A stretch of 64,000 nucleotides of DNA from Spelaeicoccus albus (GTDB lineage: Bacteria > Actinomycetota > Actinomycetes > Actinomycetales > Brevibacteriaceae): the NCBI RefSeq assembly GCF_013409065.1, contig NZ_JACBZP010000001.1, forward strand, positions 2,800,518-2,864,517. Reading direction: 5' to 3'. Position numbers and translations under genes: made by a program. Each line of letters starts with the position of its first letter. The first letter of the stretch is position 1. Below are positions 1-8,201 of this stretch, in pieces. The notes beneath the pieces are model-generated. The model ran no database searches. It saw only the letters and a list, made by a program, of their open reading frames with translations, and was not told the DNA's origin.

Positions 1-221
1 GCGGCGTCGTCACTCCCGGGTTCGAAGAACGGTTCGGCGACGCGTACGAAGCCGAAGTGCAAAGCTGGGTCGACGCCGCGGCGCGCGGTGAGATCGGCGG
101 TCCGAGCGCCTGGGACGGGTACGCGACCGCGGCATGCTGCGCCGCCGGCGTCCGAGCCCAACAATCGGACGCAGCCGTCACCGTCGAACTGAACACCAAG
201 CCGGAGATATATCACTCATGA
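1..221 (+). CDS. iolG: Inositol 2-dehydrogenase, C-terminal fragment
   Basis: Seventy-two residues of the C-terminus of a Gfo/Idh/MocA-family oxidoreductase are visible in the frame starting at base 3; the N-terminal NAD-binding domain lies left of the window. The stretch GPSAWDGYATAACCAA and the preceding F-x-x-RF-x-x-AY-x-x-E pattern match the end of inositol 2-dehydrogenase, which oxidises myo-inositol to scyllo-inosose as the first catabolic step. The TGA at 219-221 overlaps the ATG of the next gene in an ATGA arrangement, so the two are probably translationally coupled. The assignment to IolG rather than another sugar dehydrogenase is helped by the iolH and iolB neighbours. Confidence 0.72.
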   Translation, partial: GVVTPGFEERFGDAYEAEVQSWVDAAARGEIGGPSAWDGYATAACCAAGVRAQQSDAAVTVELNTKPEIYHS

Positions 222-1075
222 AGATCGCACTTGACCCGACACCGTTCCACCGCAGCCACAGCCTGCTCGAACTGCCCGGTGTCGTTGCCGAAATGGGGTA
301 CGAATACCTCGAGATGAGTCCGCACGCCGATTTCATCCCGTTCTATGGCCACCCCAAGGCCGATGACGCCACGGTGCGCGCGTTCCGCAAGGCGTGCGAC
401 GATGCCGGAGTCGGCATTTGCTCGGTGCTTCCCGTGCTTCGCTGGTCGGGCCCGGACGAGGACGCCCGCGAAGCCGCCGTCCGGTATTGGAAGCGCGCCA
501 TCCAGATCACCGTGGACCTGGGCGTGCCGGTGATGAATTCGGAGTTCTCCGGCAGGCCCGAACGCGCCGAGGAATCCGAGCGGGCGTTCTTCCGGTCGAT
601 GGAAGAGCTGCTGCCGATCATTGAACGCGAAGGCATCGACTTGCGGATCGAACCGCATCCGGACGATTTCGTCGAAGAGGGACACGCCGCGCTGCGCCTC
701 ATTCGCGCGCTGAACTCGGATCATGTCGGATTCCTGTATTGCACGCCGCACACGTTCCACATGCAGTCCGACCCGCTTGGCATCATGCGCGACGCCGGCC
801 CGCTGCTGCGTCAGGTGCATCTTGCAGACAGCTTTGACCACCGTCGCTCGTCGGGGCTGCGGTACATCGTCAATCCGCCCGGATCGACGGCCCGCGTCCA
901 CCAGCACCTGAACATCGGCGACGGCGACGTGAATTGGGACGAAGCGTTCTCCGGGCTGCGTGAGATCGGGTTCGACGGCACTCTCGTGTCCAGCGTGTTC
1001 GCCGAGGAGGAGAACGCCGCCGAATCGTCGCGATATCAGCTCCGGCAGATCCGCGAACGCACCGCCGCCCGGTAG
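218..1075 (+). CDS. iolH: IolH-like sugar phosphate isomerase/epimerase
   Basis: A 285-residue protein of the xylose isomerase-like TIM-barrel superfamily. The N-terminus MKIALDPTPFHRSHSLLEL and the segment VLRWSGPDEDAREAAVRYW are typical of actinobacterial IolH-type proteins found in inositol clusters. Metal-binding acidic and histidine residues are plausible at EPHPDD (about residue 147) and HLADSFDH (about 203). The exact reaction of IolH is not firmly established; it probably acts on an inositol-derived sugar or its phosphate. The start at 218 was chosen over an upstream ATG at 134 because it overlaps the iolG stop and opens with the conserved MKI-A-LDPTPF sequence. Confidence 0.8.
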   Translation: MKIALDPTPFHRSHSLLELPGVVAEMGYEYLEMSPHADFIPFYGHPKADDATVRAFRKACDDAGVGICSVLPVLRWSGPDEDAREAAVRYWKRAIQITVDLGVPVMNSEFSGRPERAEESERAFFRSMEELLPIIEREGIDLRIEPHPDDFVEEGHAALRLIRALNSDHVGFLYCTPHTFHMQSDPLGIMRDAGPLLRQVHLADSFDHRRSSGLRYIVNPPGSTARVHQHLNIGDGDVNWDEAFSGLREIGFDGTLVSSVFAEEENAAESSRYQLRQIRERTAAR

Positions 1076-1126
1076 CCGGTTCGCATCGACCGCGCGCGGG
1101 CGTCGAAAAGCCGGCCCGCCGAGCCG

Positions 1127-2014
1127 CTACCCGAACGGCAGCCGCGGGTCGATCTGCTGATCGTCCCAGGTCCGGCGGATCCAGCCGTGCGCAGGATCGT
1201 CGCTGATCAGCCATTGGCGAACCGGCCCGGGGCCGGCCATCACGTTCAGGTAATAGAGATCGTAGCCCGGGGGCGCCATGGCGGGGCCGTGCCAACCGAA
1301 CGGCACCAGGACGACGTCGCCGGTGCGCACCTCGGCGGTCACGTCGATTTCCCGGTCATCGGAGGCATAGACCCGCTGATAGCCGAGCGGGTCGGCGTCC
1401 GACGGGGCCGGCATTCCGGTGGCCAGCCGGGTTTCAAAGTAGTAGATCTCTTCGAGTTGTGTCTCGCCGTCCGTTTCCTCGTCGTGCTTGTGCGGCGGAT
1501 ACGACGACCAGTTGCCGGCGGGCGTCAACACCTCGCACACAATGAAGCGATCGGCTTCGAGAGCAGCCGGGGTGCCGAAGTTGTGCACTTGGCGCGAGCA
1601 GTTGCCGGCGCCGCGCAATTCGACCGGGATCTCGGACGCACGGATATGCCGGACCGGATACGAGTTCTTGGCCGGCGCCGACGCCACCGCGACGCGTCCG
1701 CCGTCGATCGGTTCGATCCGGACGTCGGCGTTGGTGCCGGTATAGAGCACGTCCGCCGGGCCGGTGAACACGGAATCGCGGCCGGCCAGCTCGTACGACT
1801 CGTCTCCGGTGGTGACGCGGAACGAGCCGCGCAGCGGGATGACGATGCGCTCTTCGGCCGCCGCCGGCAACGACACCGACGCGCCGAGTTCGAGGTCGGC
1901 GACGCGGATTCCGGTGTACTGCCAGCCGTTGACGGGGGTCGACTCCGGGGTGCCCAGGGAGACGTGCCATCTGCCCGCGGAAGCTGTGCCTTTGGGAAAG
2001 AACCATTCGGTCAT
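1127..2014 (-). CDS. iolB: 5-deoxy-glucuronate isomerase
   Basis: A 295-residue cupin-fold protein that isomerises 5-deoxy-D-glucuronate to 5-dehydro-2-deoxy-D-gluconate in inositol catabolism, in the cytoplasm. The metal-binding signature PPHKHDEE, followed by LEEIYYFE and a later VPFGWHGP, supplies the His and Glu ligands expected of IolB, and the length is normal for the family. An AAAGGAG ribosome-binding site just upstream overlaps the stop codon of the GntR gene, so the two form an operon. It converges on iolH with only about 50 bp between the stop codons and no clear terminator there. Confidence 0.93.
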   Translation of the reverse strand: MTEWFFPKGTASAGRWHVSLGTPESTPVNGWQYTGIRVADLELGASVSLPAAAEERIVIPLRGSFRVTTGDESYELAGRDSVFTGPADVLYTGTNADVRIEPIDGGRVAVASAPAKNSYPVRHIRASEIPVELRGAGNCSRQVHNFGTPAALEADRFIVCEVLTPAGNWSSYPPHKHDEETDGETQLEEIYYFETRLATGMPAPSDADPLGYQRVYASDDREIDVTAEVRTGDVVLVPFGWHGPAMAPPGYDLYYLNVMAGPGPVRQWLISDDPAHGWIRRTWDDQQIDPRLPFG

Positions 2015-2025
2015 GAGGGACTCCT

Positions 2026-2763
2026 TTAGCGGTGGACGAGAGTCATTTCAAACGTGTAGGTGTCGGCGCGGTACACATGGCTGCCCGTCTCCACGCACTT
2101 GCCGACGTCGTCGACGGCCGTGCGTTCCATTGTCACGAGCGGCGCGCCGGGGTCGACGCCGAGCCGTTCGGCCTGCTCGACGTCGGCCACGACTGCCCCA
2201 ATACGTTGATGGGCGAGCCGGAAATTCGTACCGGCGTCGCGAAGCGTTTCGTATAAGCCGTGCTCGGTCAGTACCCGTTCGTCGAGTTCGGTGATGTCGT
2301 CGCGAACCCAGTTGCGCATCAACGCCAGGGGCTTGCCGTCAACACTGCGAAGCCGGGTGAAGTCGTACACGGCCGAGCCGGCCGGGAGCTGCAACTTCTC
2401 ACGCGTCGCATCATCGGCCGGGCAATGGTCGAACCGCAGCACGTCGGTGGACGGCGTCCCACCCGAACGCTGCAGGTCGTCAAAGAGACTGGAAAGCTCG
2501 AGTTGGCGGCGCACGTGGGCAGAGACCACTTGCGTGCCGACGCCCCGCTTGCGGACCAGCAGGCCGGAATCGACAAGGTGCGCTAACGCTTTGCGCATGG
2601 TGGGCCGGGAAACCCGCAGCTGGGCGGCCAGCTCGATTTCGTTGTCGAGCCGAGTGCCGGATTCGAGCGTGCCGTCACGGATGGCCGAGCCGATTCCTTC
2701 GGCAAGTTGGTGGTACAACGGCACGGGCGAGGAACGATCGATCGACAAGTTCAGTCGGCTCAT
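2026..2763 (-). CDS. GntR/HutC-family regulator, probable inositol regulator
   Basis: A 245-residue regulator with an N-terminal winged helix-turn-helix (residues about 10-75: PLYHQLAEGIGSAIRDG, then LRVSRPTMRKALAHL) and a C-terminal UTRA ligand-binding domain of the HutC type. It is the first gene of an operon with iolB, 11 bp apart, so it probably controls inositol catabolic genes in response to an inositol-derived sugar; that effector is an inference. The ATG lies 27 bp from an inverted TGTC/GACA element that could be its own operator. Confidence 0.85.
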   Translation of the reverse strand: MSRLNLSIDRSSPVPLYHQLAEGIGSAIRDGTLESGTRLDNEIELAAQLRVSRPTMRKALAHLVDSGLLVRKRGVGTQVVSAHVRRQLELSSLFDDLQRSGGTPSTDVLRFDHCPADDATREKLQLPAGSAVYDFTRLRSVDGKPLALMRNWVRDDITELDERVLTEHGLYETLRDAGTNFRLAHQRIGAVVADVEQAERLGVDPGAPLVTMERTAVDDVGKCVETGSHVYRADTYTFEMTLVHR

Positions 2764-2790
2764 GCTGATGGACTCCTGCCGGCATGGTCA

Positions 2791-2808
2791 TGTCAGTTTG
2801 TCAGGACA
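2791..2808. promoter_or_regulatory. Candidate GntR operator upstream of gntR-iolB
   Basis: The sequence reads TGTCAGTTTGTCAGGACA. It contains an inverted repeat TGTC-AG-GACA (2799-2808) and a second direct TGTCAG half at 2791-2796. It sits 27-45 bp upstream of the GntR start codon, where a promoter or operator would be. GntR/HutC proteins bind short inverted repeats, so autoregulation is a reasonable reading; binding is inferred only from position and symmetry. Confidence 0.45.
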
Positions 2809-2845
2809 TACTGAGCCTACCAGGTGCGCCCGGCAATGGGGACCC

Positions 2846-4351
2846 TCACCGAGTGCGAAGCTCGCGCTTGAGGATCTTGCCGGACGCATTTCGCGGCAGC
2901 TCGGCGACAAACTCGATCCGCTTGGGCACCTTGTACGCGGCGAGCCGGCTCCGCGCGTGCTCGATCACCTCGTCTGCGGTCAGGTCGCCCTTGCGCACGA
3001 TGAACGCCGTGACGGCCTCGATCCATTTGTCGTCCGGGACGCCGACCACCGCAACTTCGCCGACGGCGCCCAGTTCGTATACGACGTCCTCGATCTCGCG
3101 GGAAGCCACGACGATGCCTCCGGTGTTGATGACATCCCGCAGCCTGTCGACGATGGTGATATATCCCTGATCGTCCTGCGTGGCGAGGTCTCCGGAGTGG
3201 AACCAGCCCCCGGAGAACGCCGCTGCCGTCTCATCCGGCTTGTCCCAATAGCCCTCGCAGAGCTGCGGCGAGCGATACAACACCTCGCCGGGCTCGCCCG
3301 GCGCGACGTCGGCGCCGTCCGGCCCCACCAATCGCAGCGACACGAAAAGTATTGGCTTACCGGCCGATCCCGGCCGGTCGGCATGATCCTCGGGGCGCAG
3401 CACGGTGCACAGCGGTCCCATCTCGGATTGCCCAAAGCAGTTGTAGAAGCCGATGTCCGGAAACTGCTCCTGCAGCCGGCGCAAGACGGTCACGGGCATG
3501 ATGGATGCGCCGTAGTAGGCCTTGCGCAGCGAGGCAAGCCGTTCGAGGCCGGACGAATTGGCCAGCGCCACCCATACGGTGGGCGCCGCGAAGAACGAGT
3601 CGATGTGATGCTCGGCGATCGCCCCGAGGATGGCGTCCGGGGTGGGCGCGGGAATGATGTGGTTGGTCGCGCCCATGGCCAGGTTCGGCATCAAGAACAC
3701 ATGCATTTGTGCCGAGTGGTACAGCGGTAGCGCGTGCAGCACTTCGTCGTGCTCGGTGAAGTCGAGCGCCACGATGGACGACACGTAGTGGTGCACCAGG
3801 GCCCGGTGCGTCATCACCGCCCCCTTCGGCGCGGCAGTGGTACCGGACGTGTAGAGCAGCTGTGCGACGTCCGTGTCGCTGACGTCGAAGATGGCCGGAT
3901 CGACGCCGTCGTCCGCGGAGCCCTCGAGCGCCCAGTCAAGCAGCTCGCCGTCGAACCGCAGCACCGTGGAGGGACGCTCGCCCGGCATCCGATCGAAATT
4001 CGCGGCCAGCGCGGAATCGAGCAGGACGGCGCGCGCCCCGGATTGCGTCACGATATAGGACAGCGCGTCGCCGGTGAGCTGGAAATTGACCGGCACGTGC
4101 ACGAGCCCGGCGCGCACGCAGGCCAGAAACCCAATGAGGAACGTGTCCGAGTTCTTGCCGTACGCGGCGACGCGGTCGCCCTTCGACAAACCGGATTCGA
4201 GCAGCCGGGCAGCGACCGATGTGACGGCCAGGTCGAGTTGCCGGTACGTCCACGACCGGTCGGTGAACCGCACCGCGATCGTGTCCGGGTACTGCTCGCC
4301 GCTGCGCGTCAGGATGTCGCCGATGAGACTTGATCGAATGTCCATGTCCAT
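2846..4351 (-). CDS. Acyl-CoA synthetase (AMP-forming ligase)
   Basis: A 501-residue member of the ANL adenylating superfamily, which activates a carboxylic acid to an acyl-adenylate and transfers it to coenzyme A. The P-loop-like motif LLYTSGTTAAPKGA is at residues about 165-178, followed by YNCFGQSEMG, GWFHSGD, the hinge RLRDVINTGG and the C-terminal PRNASGKILKREL with the catalytic lysine. The length suits a medium- or long-chain acyl-CoA or FadD13-like ligase. The substrate cannot be read from the sequence. Several in-frame ATG codons cluster at the start (MDMDI), so the N-terminus is uncertain by a few residues. Confidence 0.85.
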   Translation of the reverse strand: MDMDIRSSLIGDILTRSGEQYPDTIAVRFTDRSWTYRQLDLAVTSVAARLLESGLSKGDRVAAYGKNSDTFLIGFLACVRAGLVHVPVNFQLTGDALSYIVTQSGARAVLLDSALAANFDRMPGERPSTVLRFDGELLDWALEGSADDGVDPAIFDVSDTDVAQLLYTSGTTAAPKGAVMTHRALVHHYVSSIVALDFTEHDEVLHALPLYHSAQMHVFLMPNLAMGATNHIIPAPTPDAILGAIAEHHIDSFFAAPTVWVALANSSGLERLASLRKAYYGASIMPVTVLRRLQEQFPDIGFYNCFGQSEMGPLCTVLRPEDHADRPGSAGKPILFVSLRLVGPDGADVAPGEPGEVLYRSPQLCEGYWDKPDETAAAFSGGWFHSGDLATQDDQGYITIVDRLRDVINTGGIVVASREIEDVVYELGAVGEVAVVGVPDDKWIEAVTAFIVRKGDLTADEVIEHARSRLAAYKVPKRIEFVAELPRNASGKILKRELRTR

Positions 4352-4458
4352 ACGCTAGCGGCTCGCCCGTCGTTCCGGACGGCTGCCGCCGACTTTTTCG
4401 GCAGACGCCGTGACCGGCCGGCGTGGCCGGTGCGCCGGCGCCGGTTAGCCTTGTCGGT

Positions 4459-5322
4459 ATGGATTCACCGAGCCGGCCCGCCCGCATCGACGACATTGTC
4501 GGCGTCATGGAAAACGCGTGGCCGCAGGATTCGGCCGAAGAGTGGGACGTCGTCGGGCTGACCGTCGGCGACCCGCGGTTGGAGATCACCCGCGTGCTGT
4601 TCGCCGTCGACCCGACCATGGCCGTCGCCCGGGAGGCGGAACGGGCCGGCGCGCAGCTGATAGTCACGCATCACCCGCTGCTGATGCGCGGTGTGCACGC
4701 GGTTGACGCCGGCGACGCCAAGGGGGCGGTCATCCACCGGCTGATCCAGGGCGGCATCGCGTTGATCAACGCACACACCAATGCGGACATTGCGCCGGAC
4801 GGCGTGTCGCAGACTTTGATCGAGGCGCTCGGCGTCAAGGAGTCCCGCCCGCTGAACGCACCGGAACCGCGGCCATGCGCGTCGTCGGGCCCGGGTCGTG
4901 TGGGCGACCTTGCACGGGAAGAATCCCTGAACCAGTTCGCGCAGCGCGTGGCGGCGGCGTTGCCGGCCACGGCCGGAGGGGTCCGCGTCGCCGGTCCGCC
5001 GGATGGGCGGGTTCGGCGGGTAGCCGTGTGCGGGGGAGCGGGCGACGGGTATTTCGATCTTGTTCGCGCATCCGGCGCCGATGTGTACGTGACGTCGGAT
5101 CTGCGTCATCACCCGGCGTCCGAAGCACGCGAGACCGCACTGGCCGGCCGGGGCACTCCGTACCTCGTGGACGTCTCGCACTGGGCAGGCGAATCGTTGT
5201 GGACGGCGCAGGCTGCGCGCACCGTCGTGGACGGCCTGCGGGCCCGCGGTATTACGGTTGAGGCAACGGTCAGTGTCACAAACACCGATCCATGGACTTT
5301 TCAACTTCCCAGCGGAGAGTGA
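4459..5322 (+). CDS. Nif3-like dinuclear metal centre protein
   Basis: A 287-residue Nif3/YqfO-family protein (DUF34). VTHHPLL near residue 73, the following AHTNAD and the C-terminal VDVSHWAGES provide the metal-ligand residues of the family, and YVTSDLRHH is the usual late motif. It has been linked to GTP cyclohydrolase I type 2 by annotation only; the true role is unsettled. The ATG at 4459 is preferred to an upstream ATG at 4423 because the family begins near the conserved EEWDNVGL-like segment, here EEWDVVGL. It is followed after 6 bp by the zinc-ribbon gene, the usual actinobacterial pair. Confidence 0.88.
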   Translation: MDSPSRPARIDDIVGVMENAWPQDSAEEWDVVGLTVGDPRLEITRVLFAVDPTMAVAREAERAGAQLIVTHHPLLMRGVHAVDAGDAKGAVIHRLIQGGIALINAHTNADIAPDGVSQTLIEALGVKESRPLNAPEPRPCASSGPGRVGDLAREESLNQFAQRVAAALPATAGGVRVAGPPDGRVRRVAVCGGAGDGYFDLVRASGADVYVTSDLRHHPASEARETALAGRGTPYLVDVSHWAGESLWTAQAARTVVDGLRARGITVEATVSVTNTDPWTFQLPSGE

Positions 5323-5328
5323 GCAGCA

Positions 5329-6057
5329 ATGGCGACAGCACCAGCGGCCGATCAGGCGGCGCTTTTGAAACTGCAGGCCATCGACTCGAAACTGCTGGGC
5401 GTGGCGCATCGCGAGCGCACACTTGCCGAGCACGCCAAGCTTGAGGAGAACGCCAAACGTCTGGCCGACGCCGAAAGCCGGCTTGCCGAAGCCGAGGCCG
5501 GGCAGCGGGAGGCGAATTCGCATTTACGCGAGTCCGAGATGGCTGTCGAGCAGGTGCAGAACAAGATCGACAAGGATCAGTCGCGGCTGGATTCGGGCAG
5601 TGGGTCGTCAAAGGACCTCACCGCGCTGCAGACCGATATCGCGCACTTGACCGATCGGCGCGGCGAACTCGAGATGGATGAGCTGGAGAAGATGGAGGCC
5701 GTCGAGGCCGCCGATGAAGCAGTGAACCGCGTGCAGGCCGAGCTGGACGGGTTGAACGCGGAAAGTGCCGAGATCAGCCGGCAACGCGACGACGGGCTGG
5801 AGAAGTTGGCGGCCGAACGCGATGGGCTGACGGCGGAGCGGGCCGGCGCTGCCGACGGCATCGATGCGGCGCTGCTCCAGCTCTACGACTCGCTTCGCGA
5901 GCGGCTTGGCGGTGTGGCGGCGGCCGCCGTGCGCAGCGGAGCGTGCGACGCGTGCGGGCAAATGTTTTCGCCCAGCGAGCTGCAACAGTTCTCCCGCGCC
6001 GAAGAAGACTTCGTACTGCGTTGTCCCGAGTGCGACAGGATTTTGATCCGCGCGTGA
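5329..6057 (+). CDS. Coiled-coil C4-type zinc-ribbon protein
   Basis: A 242-residue protein. Residues about 10-180 form a long, charged Ala/Glu/Arg-rich coiled coil of the CT398/Rv2229c hairpin type. The C-terminus has a four-cysteine zinc ribbon, CDACGQMF and CPECDRIL. The family is widespread in actinobacteria next to nif3-like genes and is suspected to bind nucleic acid or to chaperone protein assembly, but its function is unknown. Co-transcription with the upstream Nif3-like gene is likely, given the 6-bp gap and a shared direction. Confidence 0.88.
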   Translation: MATAPAADQAALLKLQAIDSKLLGVAHRERTLAEHAKLEENAKRLADAESRLAEAEAGQREANSHLRESEMAVEQVQNKIDKDQSRLDSGSGSSKDLTALQTDIAHLTDRRGELEMDELEKMEAVEAADEAVNRVQAELDGLNAESAEISRQRDDGLEKLAAERDGLTAERAGAADGIDAALLQLYDSLRERLGGVAAAAVRSGACDACGQMFSPSELQQFSRAEEDFVLRCPECDRILIRA

Positions 6058-6106
6058 CGCCCCGCGCGTGATACAGGGCCGGGCGACGCCGGCCGGGCAA
6101 ACCGAA

Positions 6107-6868
6107 TCAGCCCGGCAAAATGAGATCCAACGAGCCCGGACGCGATCCGGCGGGCGGCTGCAATTCGGCCGTCCAACGGGTCGAGGCGATCTTCAGCAAA
6201 TCGCGCGGGGTTTGCGGCGCGCGGCCGCGGCGAGTGAGCAGATGCCTGGCCAGCTCTCCTCGCGTCTGCTTGGCCATATGTGACACGACGGTGCGCTTGC
6301 CGCCCGATTCGCGGAACACGCGCACCGCAACCGAGCCTGCCGGCGCCTTCCACGCCGTCGCATAGTCGGAGGACCGGCAATCGATCACCAGCTGGTCGTG
6401 CGCATAGGCGGTCAACGGCACAGCAAGTCTTGACTTCCACCACGATGAGAGGCGCCCGAGCCCCGGCAGATTCGTCCCCATCGAGAGCCGGTACGCAGGG
6501 ATCCGGTCCGGCGGGGCCACGGCGCCAAAGAGTGCCGACACGATCAGGATGCTCGCATCGGCCCGCTTTTTGGCGGTCGCCGTCATCGACCGATACCCGA
6601 GGGCCTCGTACAGGACGCCCGAATACACGCTGTGCGCGGGCGCGACCGGCTCGGTGTCCAGCCGGACATTGCGCTGCACTTGGTCGGTGAGCGTATCGCC
6701 GACGCCGAGGACGCGGAGCGCATCCTCGTGCGCCGAGACCTTGACGAGCGCTTCCAGCACTATGCGCCGGTCATCGGTCAGCTCGGGAAAGGTCAAAGCG
6801 GCGAGGTCGAGTCGATCCTTGCCGGTCGCCGGCGTCTTTCCTTCCGAGGGCGGTAGCAGGATGAGCAT
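6107..6868 (-). CDS. yaaA: YaaA-family peroxide-stress protein
   Basis: A 253-residue protein of the YaaA/DUF328 (UPF0246) family. The diagnostic opening LILLPPSEGK is at residues 2-11, and YSGVLYEALGY, ALFGAVAPPDRIPAYRLSMG and a late region around RVFRESGGKRTVVSH follow. E. coli YaaA limits hydrogen-peroxide damage by controlling free iron and binds DNA. The start at 6868 gives the canonical N-terminus; the longer open frame upstream of it only reads through the complement of the RNase P RNA gene. It is transcribed divergently from rnpB. Confidence 0.88.
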   Translation of the reverse strand: MLILLPPSEGKTPATGKDRLDLAALTFPELTDDRRIVLEALVKVSAHEDALRVLGVGDTLTDQVQRNVRLDTEPVAPAHSVYSGVLYEALGYRSMTATAKKRADASILIVSALFGAVAPPDRIPAYRLSMGTNLPGLGRLSSWWKSRLAVPLTAYAHDQLVIDCRSSDYATAWKAPAGSVAVRVFRESGGKRTVVSHMAKQTRGELARHLLTRRGRAPQTPRDLLKIASTRWTAELQPPAGSRPGSLDLILPG

Positions 6869-6937
6869 GTCTCCAACAATAGTCGCGGCCGCTGTCCTCA
6901 GCGGCGCCCGGCTGCCGGATCGCGCGGACTTGTCGGC

Positions 6938-6943
6938 TATCAT
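6938..6943 (+). promoter_or_regulatory. Likely -10 element of the RNase P RNA promoter
   Basis: TATCAT lies 7 bp before the start of the P1 helix of the RNase P RNA, where a -10 hexamer would sit. No clear TTGACA-like -35 was found at the expected spacing, so this is a tentative call. Confidence 0.35.
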
Positions 6944-6950
6944 CGAAGCA

Positions 6951-7334
6951 CGGATGGGTCGTTCAGACGGTCGCGTCGGTCTTCGTGTCGAAGGCCGCCG
7001 AGGAACGTCCGGGCTCCACAGGGCAAGACGGTGGGTAACGCCCACCCGGGGTGACCCGCGGGAAAAGTGCCACAGAAAACAAACCGCCGGCCCGTACGGG
7101 CCGGTAAGGGTGAAACGGTGGTGTAAGAGACCACCAGCGGGCCAGGCGACTGGTCCGGCTCGGTAAACCCCGTCTGGAGCAAGGTCGGACAGGCGACGAT
7201 TGAGGGCTGCCCGCCCGAGTCGCCGGGTGGACTGCTGGAACGTGCGGGCAACCGTACGTCGAGATAGATGACCGTCGCCCGAGTCGGGTAACCGCACTTG
7301 GGAACAGGACCCGGCGTACGAGCGGCCCATCCGC
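6951..7334 (+). ncRNA. rnpB: RNase P RNA, class A
   Basis: The catalytic RNA of ribonuclease P, which matures the 5' ends of tRNAs. Hallmarks in order are GAGGAACGTCCGGGCTCCAC near 7000, GGTGGGTAACGCCCACC (7030-7046), GGTGAAACGGTGG-like and GTAAGAGACCACCAGC segments, GGTAAACCCC-x-x-TGGAGCAAG, and AGATAGATGACCGTCGCC near the 3' end. The termini are set by the P1 helix: CGGATGGG at 6951-6958 pairs perfectly with CCCATCCG at 7326-7333. The RNA is about 384 nt, typical for actinobacteria. Its 3' end almost touches the stop codon of the convergent ppgK gene at 7336. Confidence 0.95.
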
Positions 7335-7335
7335 C

Positions 7336-8166
7336 TCAGCCGTGGCCGGCCGAGTTCTTCCGGCGCTTCTTGGCCGCGTGCCCGGCCATTGCGGCCGCGC
7401 CGATGATGCCGGCCTCATTGAGCAGGCCGGCCGGCACGATCGGCGTGTCCAAGTTGAGTAACGGCAAGAACTCCTCGGAGCGTTTTGACACGCCGCCGCC
7501 GACGATGAACAGGTCCGGCGAGAAGAGAAACTCCAACGTCGAGTAGTACCGCTGCAGCCTGTCGGCCCATTGCCGCCAATCCAGTCCCTCACGGTCGCGA
7601 GCCGATTCCGCCGCCCGGGTCTCGGCGTCATGACCGTCGATCTCGATGTGCCCGAGCTCGACGTTCGGCACCAGCTTGCCGTTCAAGAACAGCGCGCATC
7701 CGATTCCGGTGCCGAGAGTCGTCATCAACACGACGCCTTTCGTATCCTTTCCGGCGCCGAAGTCGATTTCGGCCTGTCCTGCCGCATCGGCGTCGTTCAG
7801 CACGGTGGCGGTGCGCCCCGTCGCCTGCGAGATCATGCCGGCGACGTCCAGACCGACCCAATGATCACCCAAATTGGCGGCCGAATGCGCGACACCGGAT
7901 TTCATGATCCCCGGAAAAGTCACGCCCAGCGGGAGATCGGTAATCTCGTCCGGCGACTCGATCACGTCGTGATCGGCCGCATGTTCGGCCACGCTCCGGA
8001 CGACGTCCGCCACGACATCGACGACGGCTTCGGGATCGGCGGGCCGCGGGGTGGGAATGCGGGTGCGCTTTTTGACCAGCTTGCCCTTGTGAAGGTTGAC
8101 GAGCGCACCCTTGATTCCGGATCCGCCAATGTCGACGCCGACGGCGAGATGGTGCTTTTTGCTCAC
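7336..8166 (-). CDS. ppgK: Polyphosphate glucokinase
   Basis: A 276-residue ROK-type kinase that phosphorylates glucose using inorganic polyphosphate and usually also ATP. Visible motifs are VGVDIGGSGIKGALV (phosphate 1), the catalytic region LNDADAAG, TTLGTGIGCALF (phosphate 2) and ELGHIEIDG. The ATP-type ROK zinc motif CxCGxxGC is absent, as expected for PpgK. A GTG at 8166 with an AAAGGG ribosome-binding site gives the usual length; the open frame continues 50 codons further upstream into the map coding region. It lies 35 bp after the map stop codon, so a map-ppgK operon is likely. Confidence 0.93.
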   Translation of the reverse strand: MSKKHHLAVGVDIGGSGIKGALVNLHKGKLVKKRTRIPTPRPADPEAVVDVVADVVRSVAEHAADHDVIESPDEITDLPLGVTFPGIMKSGVAHSAANLGDHWVGLDVAGMISQATGRTATVLNDADAAGQAEIDFGAGKDTKGVVLMTTLGTGIGCALFLNGKLVPNVELGHIEIDGHDAETRAAESARDREGLDWRQWADRLQRYYSTLEFLFSPDLFIVGGGVSKRSEEFLPLLNLDTPIVPAGLLNEAGIIGAAAMAGHAAKKRRKNSAGHG

Positions 8167-8201
8167 AAGTGCCCTTTCGTCGCTGATCGATCCATCGCCA
8201 G

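Noticed and set aside
2291-3730. 479-aa + strand open frame opposite the acyl-CoA synthetase
   Set aside because: It is antisense to the minus-strand acyl-CoA synthetase and the GntR gene, has no domain motif and is a shadow of GC-rich coding.
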